Assembly: GCA_965219165.1 (NCBI GenBank)
Contig: CBDCMW010000002.1
Span: forward strand, 3,410,001-3,474,000
Direction of reading: 5' to 3'
DNA length: 64,000 bases
DNA from: Aldehydirespirator sp965219165
GTDB lineage: Bacteria > Actinomycetota > Acidimicrobiia > Acidimicrobiales > Aldehydirespiratoraceae
The notes below the pieces were generated by a model that worked only from the letters and a program-made list of their open reading frames with translations, ran no database searches and was not told the origin of the DNA. Within the stretch, counting starts at the first letter, position 1; the number at the start of each line of letters is the position of its first letter. A program made the translations under genes and the position numbers. Positions 34,080 through 44,467 of this stretch are shown piece after piece.

Positions 34080-35069
34080 ATGACCACAGGCTCTAGCGGA
34101 ACGAGCGCGGCGGTTCGGATTGCTGAAACGGGCGGGCCGGAGGTGATGCGGCTGGTGCAGCGGCCCGATCCGGTGGCCGGCGAGGGCGAGATGACGGTGG
34201 CGGTGGCCGCGGCCGGGGTGAACTTCATCGATACCTACCATCGCTCAGGGCTCTACGACATGCCGCTGCCGGTGGTGCTGGGCCAGGAGGGCTCCGGGAC
34301 CGTGCTGGAGGTCGGCGCGGGCACCGACGGCTTCGCTCCCGGCGACCGGGTGGCCTGGGCCGGGTCGGCCGGCTCCTACGCCGAGCGGGCCGCGGTCAGG
34401 GCCTCGGTGGCGTTCAAGGTGCCCGACGGCGTCGATCTCGACACGGCCGCCTCCATCGGAGTGCAGGGCCTCACCGCCCACTACCTCGTCACCGACTGCC
34501 CCCGGATCGGGCCCGGCGACCGGTGCCTGGTCCACGCCGGCGCGGGCGGCACCGGACGCCTGATGGTGCAGATGGCCAAGCTGCGGGGGGCCGAGGTGGT
34601 GGCCACAGTGGGCTCGGACGCCAAGGTGGAGCTGGCCCGGACCGCGGGAGCCGACCACGTGGTCAACTACTCGACCACCGACCTGGTGGATGGGGTGGAG
34701 GCTGCGGTCGGTCCCGACGCCATCGACGTGGTGTACGACGGGGTGGGCGCGGCCGTCTACGACGACAGCCTGCGCCTGCTGCGCCTGCGAGGGTCGATGG
34801 TGACCTTCGGCAACGCCTCGGGGGCGGTGGAGCCCAAAGCGCCGCTGCATCTCGTGGGCAAGTCGCTGTGGCTGACCCGGCCCAAGCTGTGGGACTTCAT
34901 CTCCACCCGCGACGAGCTCGACGCCCGGGCCGCCGAGGTGTTCGGCTGGATCGCCTCGGGCCAGCTCGAGGTGCGCATCGGGGCCCGCCTGCCGCTGTCC
35001 GAGGCAGCCGAGGCCCACCGGCTGCTGCAGGGTCGCAGCATCGCGGGCAAGATCCTGCTGATCCCGTGA
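34080..35069 (+). CDS. NADPH:quinone oxidoreductase (zeta-crystallin-like MDR)
   Basis: 329-aa zinc-free medium-chain reductase. AAGVNFIDTYHRSGLY, LGQEGSGTVLEVG and the nucleotide-binding LVHAGAGGTGRLMVQMAK are typical of QOR proteins. ATG 34,080 follows aggaggga. It precedes hpaH by 28 bp in the same direction, so it may belong to the aromatic pathway or just detoxify quinones. Confidence 0.9.
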   Translation: MTTGSSGTSAAVRIAETGGPEVMRLVQRPDPVAGEGEMTVAVAAAGVNFIDTYHRSGLYDMPLPVVLGQEGSGTVLEVGAGTDGFAPGDRVAWAGSAGSYAERAAVRASVAFKVPDGVDLDTAASIGVQGLTAHYLVTDCPRIGPGDRCLVHAGAGGTGRLMVQMAKLRGAEVVATVGSDAKVELARTAGADHVVNYSTTDLVDGVEAAVGPDAIDVVYDGVGAAVYDDSLRLLRLRGSMVTFGNASGAVEPKAPLHLVGKSLWLTRPKLWDFISTRDELDARAAEVFGWIASGQLEVRIGARLPLSEAAEAHRLLQGRSIAGKILLIP

Positions 35070-35097
35070 GCGGCCGACGAGATCCCGGCGGCCCTCC

Positions 35098-35936
35098 GTG
35101 AACGACGGCCCGCTGGCGCACGGAGGATCGGCTCTCACCGACGACGAGATCCGGGCCGAAGCCGAGTTGCTCGACACGGCCGAGCGCGAGCGCAGGCAGG
35201 TCCGCCAGACGACCGGCGTCCACCCGCACATGACCGTCGACGAGGCCTACCGGGTGCAGGCTGCCTGGCTGGACATCCGGCTGGCCCGGGGTGAGCGGGT
35301 CATCGGCCACAAGATCGGCCTCACCAGCCGGGCCATGCAGCAGGCCATGAGCATCGACACCCCCGACTCGGGCTTCCTGACCGACGCCATGGTGTTCGCC
35401 CCCGGCAAGCCCATCGTGACCGCCGACTTCTGCGACCTCCGCTTGGAGGTCGAACTGGCGTTCGTGCTGGCCGACGACCTATACGGCCGCCGACCTACGG
35501 GATTGACGACGTGCTCGACGCCACCGACCACGTCACCGGGGCGGTGGAGTTGATCGCGGCCCGCACCCCCCGCACCGACCCCGCCACGGGCCGCACCCGA
35601 ACCGTGGTCGACACCATCGCCGACAACGCGGCCGACGCCGGGATCGTCACCGGCGGCCACCCCGTGGCGCCCCGCGAGCTCGACCTGCGCTGGGCCGGAG
35701 CAATCGCCCACCGCAACGGCGCTGTGGAGGAGACCGGCCTGGCCGCCGGGGTGCTCGACCACCCCGCCAACGGCGTCGTCTGGCTGGCCCGCCGCTACTC
35801 CGAGCAAGGCCTCTCGTTGCGGGCGGGCCAGGTGGTGCTGGCCGGATCGTTCACCCGCCCCATGGCCGTGGCTCCGGGCGACGACTTCCGCTTCGACTTC
35901 GGACCGCTCGGCTCGTTCAGCGTCCCGATCGCCTGA
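35098..35936 (+). pseudogene. hpaH: HpaH-like 2-oxohept-4-ene-1,7-dioate hydratase, frameshifted
   Basis: GTG start at 35,098. Frame 1 gives the N-terminal half (TVDEAYRVQAAWLDIRLARG; VIGHKIGLTSRAMQQAM; LEVELAFVLADDLYG). Near 35,490-35,505 the reading switches to frame 2 (IDDVLDATDHVTGAVELIAA; DNAADAGIVTGG; VVLAGSFTRPMAVAPGDDF), ending at 35,936. Both halves match the hydratase family at full length, so a single-base indel has occurred. In the pathway it hydrates the HpaG product before aldol cleavage. Confidence 0.82.
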
Positions 35937-35960
35937 CCGGGCCGCTCCGCCTCCTAGGGG

Positions 35961-36743
35961 CTAGCGCTCGAAGATGTTGGACAGGCCGCCGATGACCGAG
36001 CCCTCGCCCTGGGAGCCGCCCGGTTTCAGGTTGGCGATCACACGGTCGGCGATGCGATTGAACGGAAGCGACTGGAGCCAAACCCGGCCGACGCCCGTGA
36101 GGGTGGCCAGGAACAGGCCCTCGCCGCCGAAGACCATCGACTTGAGGTCTCCGGCCCGCTCGATCGAGTACTGGATCTGGGGCTGGAAGGCCACGATGCA
36201 GCCGGTGTCCACCCGCAGGGTCTCGCCCTGAAGCTGCTTCTCCACGATGGTGCCGCCGGCATGCAGGAAGGCCAGGCCGTCGCCGGAGATGGACTGGAGG
36301 ATGAAGCCCTCGCCTCCGAACAGGCCGGTGCCGAGCTTGCGGTTGAACGCGATATCGAGCTTGGTGCCCGACGCCGCGCACAGGAATGCGTCCTTCTGGG
36401 CCAGCAGGCGCCCGCCCGCCGCGGCCAGGTTGATGGGCAGGATCTTGCCGGGATACGGCGCGGCCATGGCCACCCGCTGCTTGCCCTGAGGGGCGCTGTT
36501 GGTGAAGTGGGTCATGAACAGCCCCTCACCGGTGACGCCGCGCTTGGCCGCCGACTTGAGCTTGCCCCAGGTGCCCTGATCGGGGTCGGAGCCGTCGCCC
36601 ATCTTGGCCTCGAACGTGATGCCCTGCTCCATGTACATCATGGCCCCGGCCTCGGCCACGACCACCTCGCCCGGGTCCAGCTCGACCTCTACGAACTGGA
36701 GGTCGTCCCCGTAGATCCGGTAGTCGATTTCGTGGCTCCGCAT
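35961..36743 (-). CDS. AIM24 / TIGR00266-family protein
   Basis: 260 aa. The beta-rich AIM24 fold is recognisable from YGDDLQFVEVELDPGEVVV, AEAGAMMYME, GEGLFMTHFTN, GGEGFILQSISGDG and FLHAGGTIVEKQL. I start at ATG 36,743 (MRSHEIDYRIYG) because aggagg lies right before it; the codon at 36,758 would overlap that site. Molecular role unclear in bacteria. About 220 bp with no gene separate it from cobO. Confidence 0.88.
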   Translation of the reverse strand: MRSHEIDYRIYGDDLQFVEVELDPGEVVVAEAGAMMYMEQGITFEAKMGDGSDPDQGTWGKLKSAAKRGVTGEGLFMTHFTNSAPQGKQRVAMAAPYPGKILPINLAAAGGRLLAQKDAFLCAASGTKLDIAFNRKLGTGLFGGEGFILQSISGDGLAFLHAGGTIVEKQLQGETLRVDTGCIVAFQPQIQYSIERAGDLKSMVFGGEGLFLATLTGVGRVWLQSLPFNRIADRVIANLKPGGSQGEGSVIGGLSNIFER

Positions 36744-36964
36744 TGGTGCCTCCTGCATGTTCGAACTCGCCGGGTGAGGCTAACCCGCGGCCGGCAAGAG
36801 TCTGTCGATCCCCGCGGCCGAATCGTCGATCCCCAGCGCTCCCGGGCCGGTTCAGGCCCAGGACCACCCGTGCTCGTCCGAACCCCCGGGAGCGCCAGGC
36901 GAGCCCGACGGGCCCGGCGCGCCAGTCCAGCCGGATCGGCGCGCCTCGACGGCTGCGGGACGCA

Positions 36965-37533
36965 TCAGTAGTCGATTCCCTTCTTGGCCAGGATCCCGCC
37001 GTCGTAGGCGTGCTTCGTCTTGACCATCTCGGTGGCGGTGTCAGCCAGCTCGATCATCCACGCCGGCGCGTCCCGGCCGGTCAGCACCAGCGACACGCTG
37101 TCGGGTCGGTTGCGGAACGTGTCCTCCACCTCTGCCGCTTCGATCCAGCCCCAGTTCAGCGGGTAGGTGATCTCGTCGAACACCACCAGCCGGTGCTCGC
37201 CCGCCTCCACCAGCGCCTTGCCGTGCCGCCAGGCCTCGCGGGCCTCGGCCTCGTCACGGGTCAAATCGTCGCTGTCCCAGGTGAAGCCCTCCCCCAGCGA
37301 CCAGAAGTCCACGCCGAGCGGTTCGGCCATCAGCTGCTCGCCGGTAATCCAGTCGTCTGACTTGAGGAACTGCACCACCGCCACCGGCCAGCCCCGAGCC
37401 CTGGCTCGCATCACCATGCCGAACGCAGCCGAGGACTTGCCCTTGCCGTCGCCGGTGTTGACCACAACGAGGCTCTTGGCCGTGCGCATCCCGCCGGGGC
37501 GGGGATCTGTTGTGGGCGGGGAGTCGGACGTGG

Positions 37534-37537
<4 letters not shown>
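36965..37537 (-). CDS. cobO: Cob(I)alamin adenosyltransferase (corrinoid adenosyltransferase)
   Basis: 190-aa CobO/BtuR-type P-loop enzyme that attaches adenosine to cob(I)alamin. Walker A VVNTGDGKGKSSAAFG near residues 25-40; HRLVVFDEITYPLNWG and VSLVLTGRDAPAWM are family hallmarks. Last gene of the B12 operon; its ATG overlaps the upstream ATPase stop (ATGA at 37,534-37,537). Confidence 0.94.
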
Positions 37538-38366
<829 letters not shown>

Positions 38367-38370
<4 letters not shown>

Positions 38371-39437
38371 CAGATCTCCCGGCGGCTGGTCCGCAGCACC
38401 AGCACGAAGAAGGGGGCGCCCAGGAACGCGGTCACCACGCCGATCGGCAGTTCGGCCGGCGCCAGCGCGGTGCGGGCGACCAGGTCGGCGAGCACCATGA
38501 ACGCTCCTCCGAACAGCACCGACAGCGGGAGGACGAGCCGGTTGCTGGTGCCGAACGCGAGCCGCACGGTGTGCGGCACGATGATGCCGACGAAGCCGAT
38601 GAGTCCGCTCACCGACACCGCCGCGGCCGCACCGAGCGACGCGGCCAGCACCACGATCATGCGCACCCGGCGGGGCTCCAGGCCGAGCGCGGCGGCCTCC
38701 TCGTCGCCGACGGCCAGCACGTCGAGCGCCCGGCGATAGCGCAGGACCACGGCCACGGTCACGAGGAAGTAGGGCAGCATCAGCGCCGGCTCGGACCATC
38801 CCGCGGTGGCGATCCGGCCCAGGATCCAGGCGAAGATCTTGCGGAACGCGTCGCTGTTGGCCTGCAGCACGTACGTCTGGCAGGCGGTGAGGAAGCTGGC
38901 CACCGCGATGCCGGCCAGGATCAGCGACGCCGTCGATCGGCCCCCGAGATGGCCGGCCACATACGACACCGCCACCGACACCAAGGCGCCCGCGAAAGCG
39001 GCGAGCGGCACCGGATCCAGCGCGCCGGCGCCGTCGCCGAGGTTGCTGGTGATGGCGATGGTGGCGCCGAGCCCGGCCCCGGCCGCGATGCCGAGAAGGT
39101 ACGGGTCGGCCAGCGGGTTGCGGAACGCGCCCTGGTAAGTGGCGCCGCTCACGGACAGGGTGGCCCCCACCAGCAGACCGAGGGCCACGCGGGGCAGCCG
39201 GATCTGCTCCACGATGGCGGCGTGGGCGTCGCTCAGGCCGGAGTTGAACGTCATCCCCGGCAGCCCGTCGAGCAGCTGCAGCGCCACCCGGTGCGCGGCG
39301 ATGTCGACCGGCCCGATGGTCAGCCCGGCGATCACCGCGATCACGACCGCGGCCACGCCCGCCGCCAGCGGGCCCGGTCGCAGGCCCGACGCTTGCAGAA
39401 CAGTGTCTGCCCCGCCGGCGGGCTGCGGGTCGGTCAC
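38367..39437 (-). CDS. btuC: Vitamin B12 ABC importer permease
   Basis: 356-aa FecCD-type permease with about ten helices. RLPRVALGLLVGATLSVSG, FRNPLADPYLLGIAAGAGLG and GLIGFVGIIVPHTVRL are family signatures. It starts 28 bp after btuF ends and overlaps btuD. Confidence 0.93.
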
Positions 39438-39464
39438 GTCATGGCCCCCCTGCTCCCCCGCCGT

Positions 39465-40355
39465 CTAGCTCGCCGCGCCTATGGACACCAGCACATCGGA
39501 GATGGCCGCGATGAAGTCCACCAGACGGGGACCCCAGCGCGACACGATGTCGTCGTCGAGCTCGACAACCCGGCCGGTCTGGACCGCGGACAGCTGGTCC
39601 CAGCCGGGGCGGGCCGCGATGGTCTCGGCGTTCTGGCCGCAGCACAGGGTGTAGGCCAGGAAGATCACGTCGGGGTCGGCGTCCACCAGGTACTCGTCGC
39701 TCAGCTGCGGATAGCCCCAGGCGCTGTCGCCGGCGTCGGCGGGATCGGCGACGCTGGTGAGGTCGAACAGGCCGTACACCTGTCCGATGAACGTGCTGCT
39801 GGTGACGGTGTAGAGGGTGTTGTCGAGCTCGTGGTAGTACGTGAGGCCGGACGCGTCGGGAGCGGCCGCAATCAACTCGGCGATCTCGGCCCGCATGTCG
39901 GCGACCAGCGCAGCGGCCTCGTCGACGTGGCCGGTGGCCTCGCCGAGCTGCTCGATCTGGACGTAGACATCGTCGAATGCGAACGGAGCGTCGTGGGCCC
40001 AAACCTCGATGCCCAGCGCCTCGAGGCTGGCGATCAGGTCGTCGTCGGTCTGCATCACCACTAGGTCAGGGTCGTACGAGGCGATGGCCTCGACGTTGGG
40101 GTTCCAGCCGTCGAGGTCGGTAACCGGCGCGTCGGCGGGGTAGTACGAGAACTGGTCCACAGCCACCACCCGGTCGCCCGCGCCGATGGCGAAGAGCATC
40201 TCGGTGGCGGTGGGCGAGATCGACACGACACGCTGGAGTTCGGACGGCGTGTCGTCTCTGGCGCCGCTGCAGGCCGCCGCGACGAGGGTCGAGGCGAGCA
40301 GGGCCAACAGGAGCTTGGCCCACAGGGCGGCTCGCCCGGTTGCGGTGCTGGTCAT
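39465..40355 (-). CDS. btuF: Vitamin B12-binding lipoprotein
   Basis: 296 aa. ATG 40,355 follows ggaggacc. Lipoprotein signal with predicted lipidated Cys29 (LVAAACSGA). Class III binding fold: VVSISPTATEMLFAIGAGD, YDPDLVVMQTDDDL, SDEYLVDADPDVIFL. First gene after the cobalamin riboswitch. Delivers corrinoid to BtuCD. Confidence 0.92.
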   Translation of the reverse strand: MTSTATGRAALWAKLLLALLASTLVAAACSGARDDTPSELQRVVSISPTATEMLFAIGAGDRVVAVDQFSYYPADAPVTDLDGWNPNVEAIASYDPDLVVMQTDDDLIASLEALGIEVWAHDAPFAFDDVYVQIEQLGEATGHVDEAAALVADMRAEIAELIAAAPDASGLTYYHELDNTLYTVTSSTFIGQVYGLFDLTSVADPADAGDSAWGYPQLSDEYLVDADPDVIFLAYTLCCGQNAETIAARPGWDQLSAVQTGRVVELDDDIVSRWGPRLVDFIAAISDVLVSIGAAS

Positions 40356-40430
40356 CTGGTCCTCCCTTCTGCTCGAGTTCGGGGCCGAGCAGCGGGAGTG
40401 CCACCGCACGAGCCTTCCCTAACCTCGAGG

Positions 40431-40585
40431 GTTGGTTCGTGGATGTCGGCAGTCAGGCGATCGGACTCGTCTCACCGGCCGGAGCCGGCGAGCATCACCG
40501 CTGCGGGACAGTGCCGGGTTTGCACCGGCTTCGCTGCCTGTCGACGCGCGACAGACTAGCCGGGATCACAGACCCCCCGGGTCGC
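40431..40585 (-). ncRNA. Cobalamin riboswitch
   Basis: On the minus strand the leader of btuF contains the conserved core: gaagccggtgcaaacccggc, then actgtcccgcagcggtgatg, then the B12-box region gagtccgatcgcctgactgc, in the right order and spacing. It ends about 75 nt before the btuF ATG. Adenosylcobalamin binding should shut down the operon, which fits an uptake system. The outer stem limits are approximate. Confidence 0.9.
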
Positions 40586-40610
40586 TGGGGTTCAGCGGGC
40601 GAACCAGCGA

Positions 40611-42350
40611 TCAGCGGCAGACCGGCTCGTAGCGCAGTCCGCGGTCGGCCAGCCGCTCCAGAGCCATGTCCAGGCCCTGCACCGTCCGGGAGCGGTCGCC
40701 GCCACCGTCGTGCATCAGGATGACTATTCCGGGCCTGGCCCACTTCACGAGGTAGTCGGCGATCTCTTCTGCCGGGGGACGGTTCCAGTCGGCGGGGCTG
40801 GCATCCCACGTCATCAGCGTCAGTCCGTGGGAATCGGCCCATTCTCTTGTGAAGGCGTCGATTGACCCGTACGGCGGGCGCAGGCACGGCGCGGCGAGAT
40901 CCCCCAGGACCGCCTGGGTCCGGCTGATCGTCTCGTCGAAGGCCGCCCGGGACATCCCGGCCAGGTCCTCGTGGTTCCAGGTGTGGTTGGCGATGGTGTG
41001 ACCCTCCGCCGCAATGCGCTGGATGATGTCGGGATGGGCCTGGGCCAACGAACCCAATACGAAGAACGTTGCCCGAGCGTCGTGACGGGCCAAGACGTCG
41101 AGCATTTGCGGGGTGTAGACGGGATTAGGGCCGTCATCGAAGGTGAGGTACACAACGGCGCCCTCGTCGTCGGGCGTGTCCGGAGCCGGAGGGCGCGCGG
41201 TCGACGCGGTGGTCGTGGGCGCCGGGGTGCCGTCAGCCAGCGGGAGCACCTCGACGGTCAGCTCGTAGTCGGCCTGCCCCGCGTGCGAGGAGACCACGGT
41301 CGCCCTCCACGGACCCGTGGCCGGCAGCGTCGCCTCCACGAGCTGGGACCGTTGCGCGGCCGAGGTCACCACGTGATCGTCGAGGCGGACATCGAGCCAT
41401 ACGCCGAGGGGCGCTTCCAGCGTGGCGGTGAACGGCTGGCCCTCCGATGCATGCACGGTGTAGGTCTGCCGTTCGCGGAAGCCGATGGACCCGGACTGCG
41501 CGGCGCTCACCGCGCCGACCTCGAAGCGGATCGGCACCTCGGAGAGCTCGGGGTCGGGCAGCGGCAGATCCTCGATGGGCTCGGTGTCGATCACCCTCAC
41601 CAGCGGTGCCGAGGCCGACAGGTCGATCTCCAGCATCGTGTGCCGTGAGATGATCGTGAAGGGTTCGTCCTGGGCCCGGTCGAACAGCGACACCTCGATC
41701 AGACCGTCCCGCACCGTGATGGCGTCCACGACGACACGATCGCCCACTGCGATGGGCGACATCGCCGCCGCGGTGCCCCCGTCATTGATCACGGGCACGA
41801 CTAGATGGAAGACGCCGATCCCCGTGGATCGCTCGACGATGTGGGCGACCACGTCATCGTCTCCGTCTCCGTCGAGGTCGCCCTGAGTCACGCGGTTCTG
41901 GAGCGTGAAGATGCTGGCCGAGGCGCCGCCGTACGAAACAGTGGCCCGACCTCCCTCCAGCCGCACGACTTCTCCGTCGATCTCGATGGTGAGGTGCTCC
42001 AGATCCTCCCAGCCGATGCCGTCGGGTTCCGGGGGCTCCGGGGAAGTGTCGGGGGGCGGGACTTCCGGGTCGGCGGGAGCCTCGGTTGAGGGCGCGGTCG
42101 TCTCGGGGCTGGTCTCCGGCGGGGTCGAGGTAGTCGAAGTGGTCGAAGTGGTGCGCGACACCGTCGGAGCGGAGGTCGTCGTTGCCTGCGGGCCCGCTCC
42201 CGCCATCGCGGGGTCCGGGTGCGACGAGCGCTCGCCGCTGCAGCCGGCGGCCACCAGCATCAACCCGATGGCGATGGCGAGCGCACTCAGCGGCCCGACC
42301 CGCACCAACAGCCAACGCCTCCGATCATGCGGACGGCAGACCCAACCCAC
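40611..42350 (-). CDS. Lipoprotein polysaccharide deacetylase (NodB domain)
   Basis: 579 aa from GTG 42,350. Lipobox LVAAGC with Cys37, Ser/Thr/Pro-rich linker, then a beta-rich region with a calcium-loop-like GDLDGDGDDDVVAH (FG-GAP-like) and a jelly-roll-like segment. The C-terminal NodB domain (about 400-579) has YLTFDDGPNP (catalytic and metal Asp), IANHTWNHEDL (metal His pair), LRPPYGSID and VILMHDGGGD. Predicted extracellular, acting on N-acetylated glycans such as peptidoglycan. The 42,458 codon would overlap the next gene, so I rejected it. Confidence 0.87.
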   Translation of the reverse strand: MGWVCRPHDRRRWLLVRVGPLSALAIAIGLMLVAAGCSGERSSHPDPAMAGAGPQATTTSAPTVSRTTSTTSTTSTPPETSPETTAPSTEAPADPEVPPPDTSPEPPEPDGIGWEDLEHLTIEIDGEVVRLEGGRATVSYGGASASIFTLQNRVTQGDLDGDGDDDVVAHIVERSTGIGVFHLVVPVINDGGTAAAMSPIAVGDRVVVDAITVRDGLIEVSLFDRAQDEPFTIISRHTMLEIDLSASAPLVRVIDTEPIEDLPLPDPELSEVPIRFEVGAVSAAQSGSIGFRERQTYTVHASEGQPFTATLEAPLGVWLDVRLDDHVVTSAAQRSQLVEATLPATGPWRATVVSSHAGQADYELTVEVLPLADGTPAPTTTASTARPPAPDTPDDEGAVVYLTFDDGPNPVYTPQMLDVLARHDARATFFVLGSLAQAHPDIIQRIAAEGHTIANHTWNHEDLAGMSRAAFDETISRTQAVLGDLAAPCLRPPYGSIDAFTREWADSHGLTLMTWDASPADWNRPPAEEIADYLVKWARPGIVILMHDGGGDRSRTVQGLDMALERLADRGLRYEPVCR

Positions 42351-42361
42351 TCTAGAACGTT

Positions 42362-43033
42362 TCACTCGCTGCGGCCGTGCGGCACGACGCGTCGCAACAC
42401 CCTCAGGGAACCGACCGCCGCTTGTTCCTGGAAGCACCCGTCGCTCAGGGCTCGGCACCAGATCTCATACGGGGGCCGTCCGCCGTCGGCGGGGTCCTCG
42501 AACACGTCGTGGACGGCCAGCAGTCCTCCCGGCGCCACATGGGGCGACCAGCCCTCGTAGTCGCGGTGGGCGGGCTCGGCGCCGTGTCCACCGTCGATGA
42601 ACACCATGGCCAATGGGACGGCCCACAGCGACGCCACCCTCGGCGAGTCACCCACCACGGCCACGATAGTTTCCTCCAATCCGGCGTCGGCGATGGTGCG
42701 GCGGAAGAACGGCAGCGTGTCGATCACACCCAGGTCGGGGTCCACCAAATCCGGGTCGTGATGCTCCCAGCCGGGCTGATTCTCCTCTGAGCCGCGGTGG
42801 TGGTCCACGCAGAACAGCACCCGCCCGCTCTGCTGCGCGGCCGCGCCGAGGTACACCGCCGACTTGCCGCAGTAGCTGCCCACCTCCAGGAACGGCCCGG
42901 CCTGATCGAGCGACGCGGCCGCCTCGTAGAGGGCCAGCCCCTCATCAGCGGGCATGAAGCCGCGCGCCGCCTCAGCGGCGAGCCGGAGCCGGTCGTCCAT
43001 CATCGCTGAGCGAGGCAGCCCTGGGTGGGGCAC
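42362..43033 (-). CDS. Class I SAM-dependent methyltransferase (Methyltransf_24-like)
   Basis: 223 aa. The SAM-binding motif I is GPFLEVGSYCGKSAVYLG; LFCVDHHRGSEEN and LAMVFIDGGH with a later LLAVHDVFEDPADGG complete the fold. Alternative start ATG 43,003. The substrate is not predictable; relatives often sit in glycan or lipid loci. It lies between GtrA and the deacetylase, same strand, suggesting a cell-envelope group. Confidence 0.75.
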   Translation of the reverse strand: MPHPGLPRSAMMDDRLRLAAEAARGFMPADEGLALYEAAASLDQAGPFLEVGSYCGKSAVYLGAAAQQSGRVLFCVDHHRGSEENQPGWEHHDPDLVDPDLGVIDTLPFFRRTIADAGLEETIVAVVGDSPRVASLWAVPLAMVFIDGGHGAEPAHRDYEGWSPHVAPGGLLAVHDVFEDPADGGRPPYEIWCRALSDGCFQEQAAVGSLRVLRRVVPHGRSE

Positions 43034-43057
43034 ACCGACTGCTTGGCCGGCATCCGC

Positions 43058-43498
43058 TCAGCCCTTCGACGAGCGAGGCCACATCATCTGGTCGAGGAAG
43101 ACGTACTTGGCCACCCACACGATGCCGTAGGCACCGAAGTTGCCCGCCACGACCAGCACGGTCCTGTCCGCGAAGTGTTCGATGATCGTCACCGCGAGCG
43201 ACGACAGCGCCAGGCCCACTAGCGCCATGATCCAGAACGTCAGCACCTCTCCGCCTAGCCGGTGCGGACCGCTGCGCTGCCACACCCAGGCCCGGCTCAG
43301 CAGGTATGCGGGCGCTGTGCTGACCATCCAGGCCGCGAGGTTGGCTCCGACCGCGGGCCACCCCAGCACGCCATGGCCGACCGCCAGCACACTCAGCCCG
43401 ACCGTCACGTTCACCACCGACACGCCGCAGTAGCGCAGGGCCTTCAGCCCATGCTCGGCTCTCAGCCTCTGCAGGGTGGAGGTCGGAGTTGTGGTCAC
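43058..43498 (-). CDS. GtrA-family membrane protein
   Basis: 146 aa with four predicted helices (ALRYCGVSVVNVTVGLSVL; VGANLAAWMVSTAPAYLLSR; FWIMALVGLALSSLAV; VVAGNFGAYGIVWVAKYVF). GtrA proteins are thought to help flip polyprenyl-linked sugars. First of the minus-strand envelope group. Confidence 0.82.
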   Translation of the reverse strand: MTTTPTSTLQRLRAEHGLKALRYCGVSVVNVTVGLSVLAVGHGVLGWPAVGANLAAWMVSTAPAYLLSRAWVWQRSGPHRLGGEVLTFWIMALVGLALSSLAVTIIEHFADRTVLVVAGNFGAYGIVWVAKYVFLDQMMWPRSSKG

Positions 43499-43569
43499 GA
43501 CCTCGCAGGCTATTGCAGGCGGAGACTCGAAGGCACCGGTCGGCTGTCCCGGCGGGGCATGATGGGCCG

Positions 43570-44412
43570 ATGCAGACGGCGCTGGACAATGTGGTGGCCC
43601 TCCTGGACCTCGAAGCCATCGAGGTCAACATCTTCCGGGGCCGCTCGCCCGCCGACGACCGCCAGCGCATCTTCGGCGGCCAGGTGGCCGGCCAGGCTCT
43701 GGTGGCCGCGGCCCGCACGGTGGAGCGGGGCTCCGTGCATTCGCTGCACGCCTACTTCCTGCGGGCCGGCGACCCCAAGGCCCCCCTGCTCTACGACGTG
43801 GACCGCATACGAGACGGGCGGTCGTTCACCACCCGACGCGTTGTCGCCATCCAGCACGGCCGGGCCATCTTCCAGCTCGCCGCATCGTTCCACGTCGCCG
43901 AGGACGGATACGAGCACTTCGAGCCCATGCCCGCGGTGCCCGACCCCGAGACCCTCCAGCCCCGCATGAAGAGGATCCAGGCCACCGACCCGGAGCGGGC
44001 CCGGCCCGACCGCATGCAGGCGCTGGACATCCGCTATGTGACCACCAGCCCGCTTGATCGCAGCGGTCCGCTGCCGCCCACGCAGATGGTGTGGATGCGG
44101 GCCAACGGCACGCTCGGCGACGACCCGGTGCTGCACGCCTGCCTTCTGACCTACGCCAGCGACCTGACCCTGCTCGACACCGTGCTGGCGCCCCACGGCA
44201 CCAGCGCTGCGAACCCACAAATCATGCTGGCCAGCCTCGACCACGCCATGTGGTTCCACGGGCCGTTCAGGGCCGACGAGTGGCTGCTGTACGACCAGCA
44301 CACCCCGGCCGCCAGCGGCGCCCGGGGGCTGGCGATGGGGAGGGTCTTCACCCGCGACGGCCGCCTGGTGGCGTCGGTGGTGCAGGAGGGCCTGATCCGC
44401 AGGATCGGCTGA
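43570..44412 (+). CDS. tesB: Acyl-CoA thioesterase II
   Basis: 280-aa double-hotdog TesB. RIFGGQVAGQALVAAARTV, VHSLHAYFLRAGDPKAPLLY, ASLDHAMWFHGPFRADEWLL (catalytic Asp) and GRVFTRDGRLVASVVQEGL are diagnostic. Monocistronic; a palindromic repeat copy follows 12 bp after the stop. Confidence 0.93.
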   Translation: MQTALDNVVALLDLEAIEVNIFRGRSPADDRQRIFGGQVAGQALVAAARTVERGSVHSLHAYFLRAGDPKAPLLYDVDRIRDGRSFTTRRVVAIQHGRAIFQLAASFHVAEDGYEHFEPMPAVPDPETLQPRMKRIQATDPERARPDRMQALDIRYVTTSPLDRSGPLPPTQMVWMRANGTLGDDPVLHACLLTYASDLTLLDTVLAPHGTSAANPQIMLASLDHAMWFHGPFRADEWLLYDQHTPAASGARGLAMGRVFTRDGRLVASVVQEGLIRRIG

Positions 44413-44424
44413 GGCCCGCATGAA

Positions 44425-44467
44425 CTTCAATCGATTTGCCACATGTGAGGTGGTCAACTGCTTGATG
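44425..44467. repeat. 43-bp palindromic repeat, copy 1
   Basis: Starts cttcaatcgatttgccac and ends ggtcaactgcttgatg; more diverged than copies at 52,402 and 53,407 but with the same layout of arms and 7-nt centre. It lies between convergent tesB and the AbiEi/DUF559-like gene and supplies the last codons and stop of the latter. Confidence 0.75.

Noticed and set aside
34245..35231. Minus-strand frame opposite the quinone reductase gene
   Set aside because: Shadow of a well-recognised MDR reductase; no motifs of its own.
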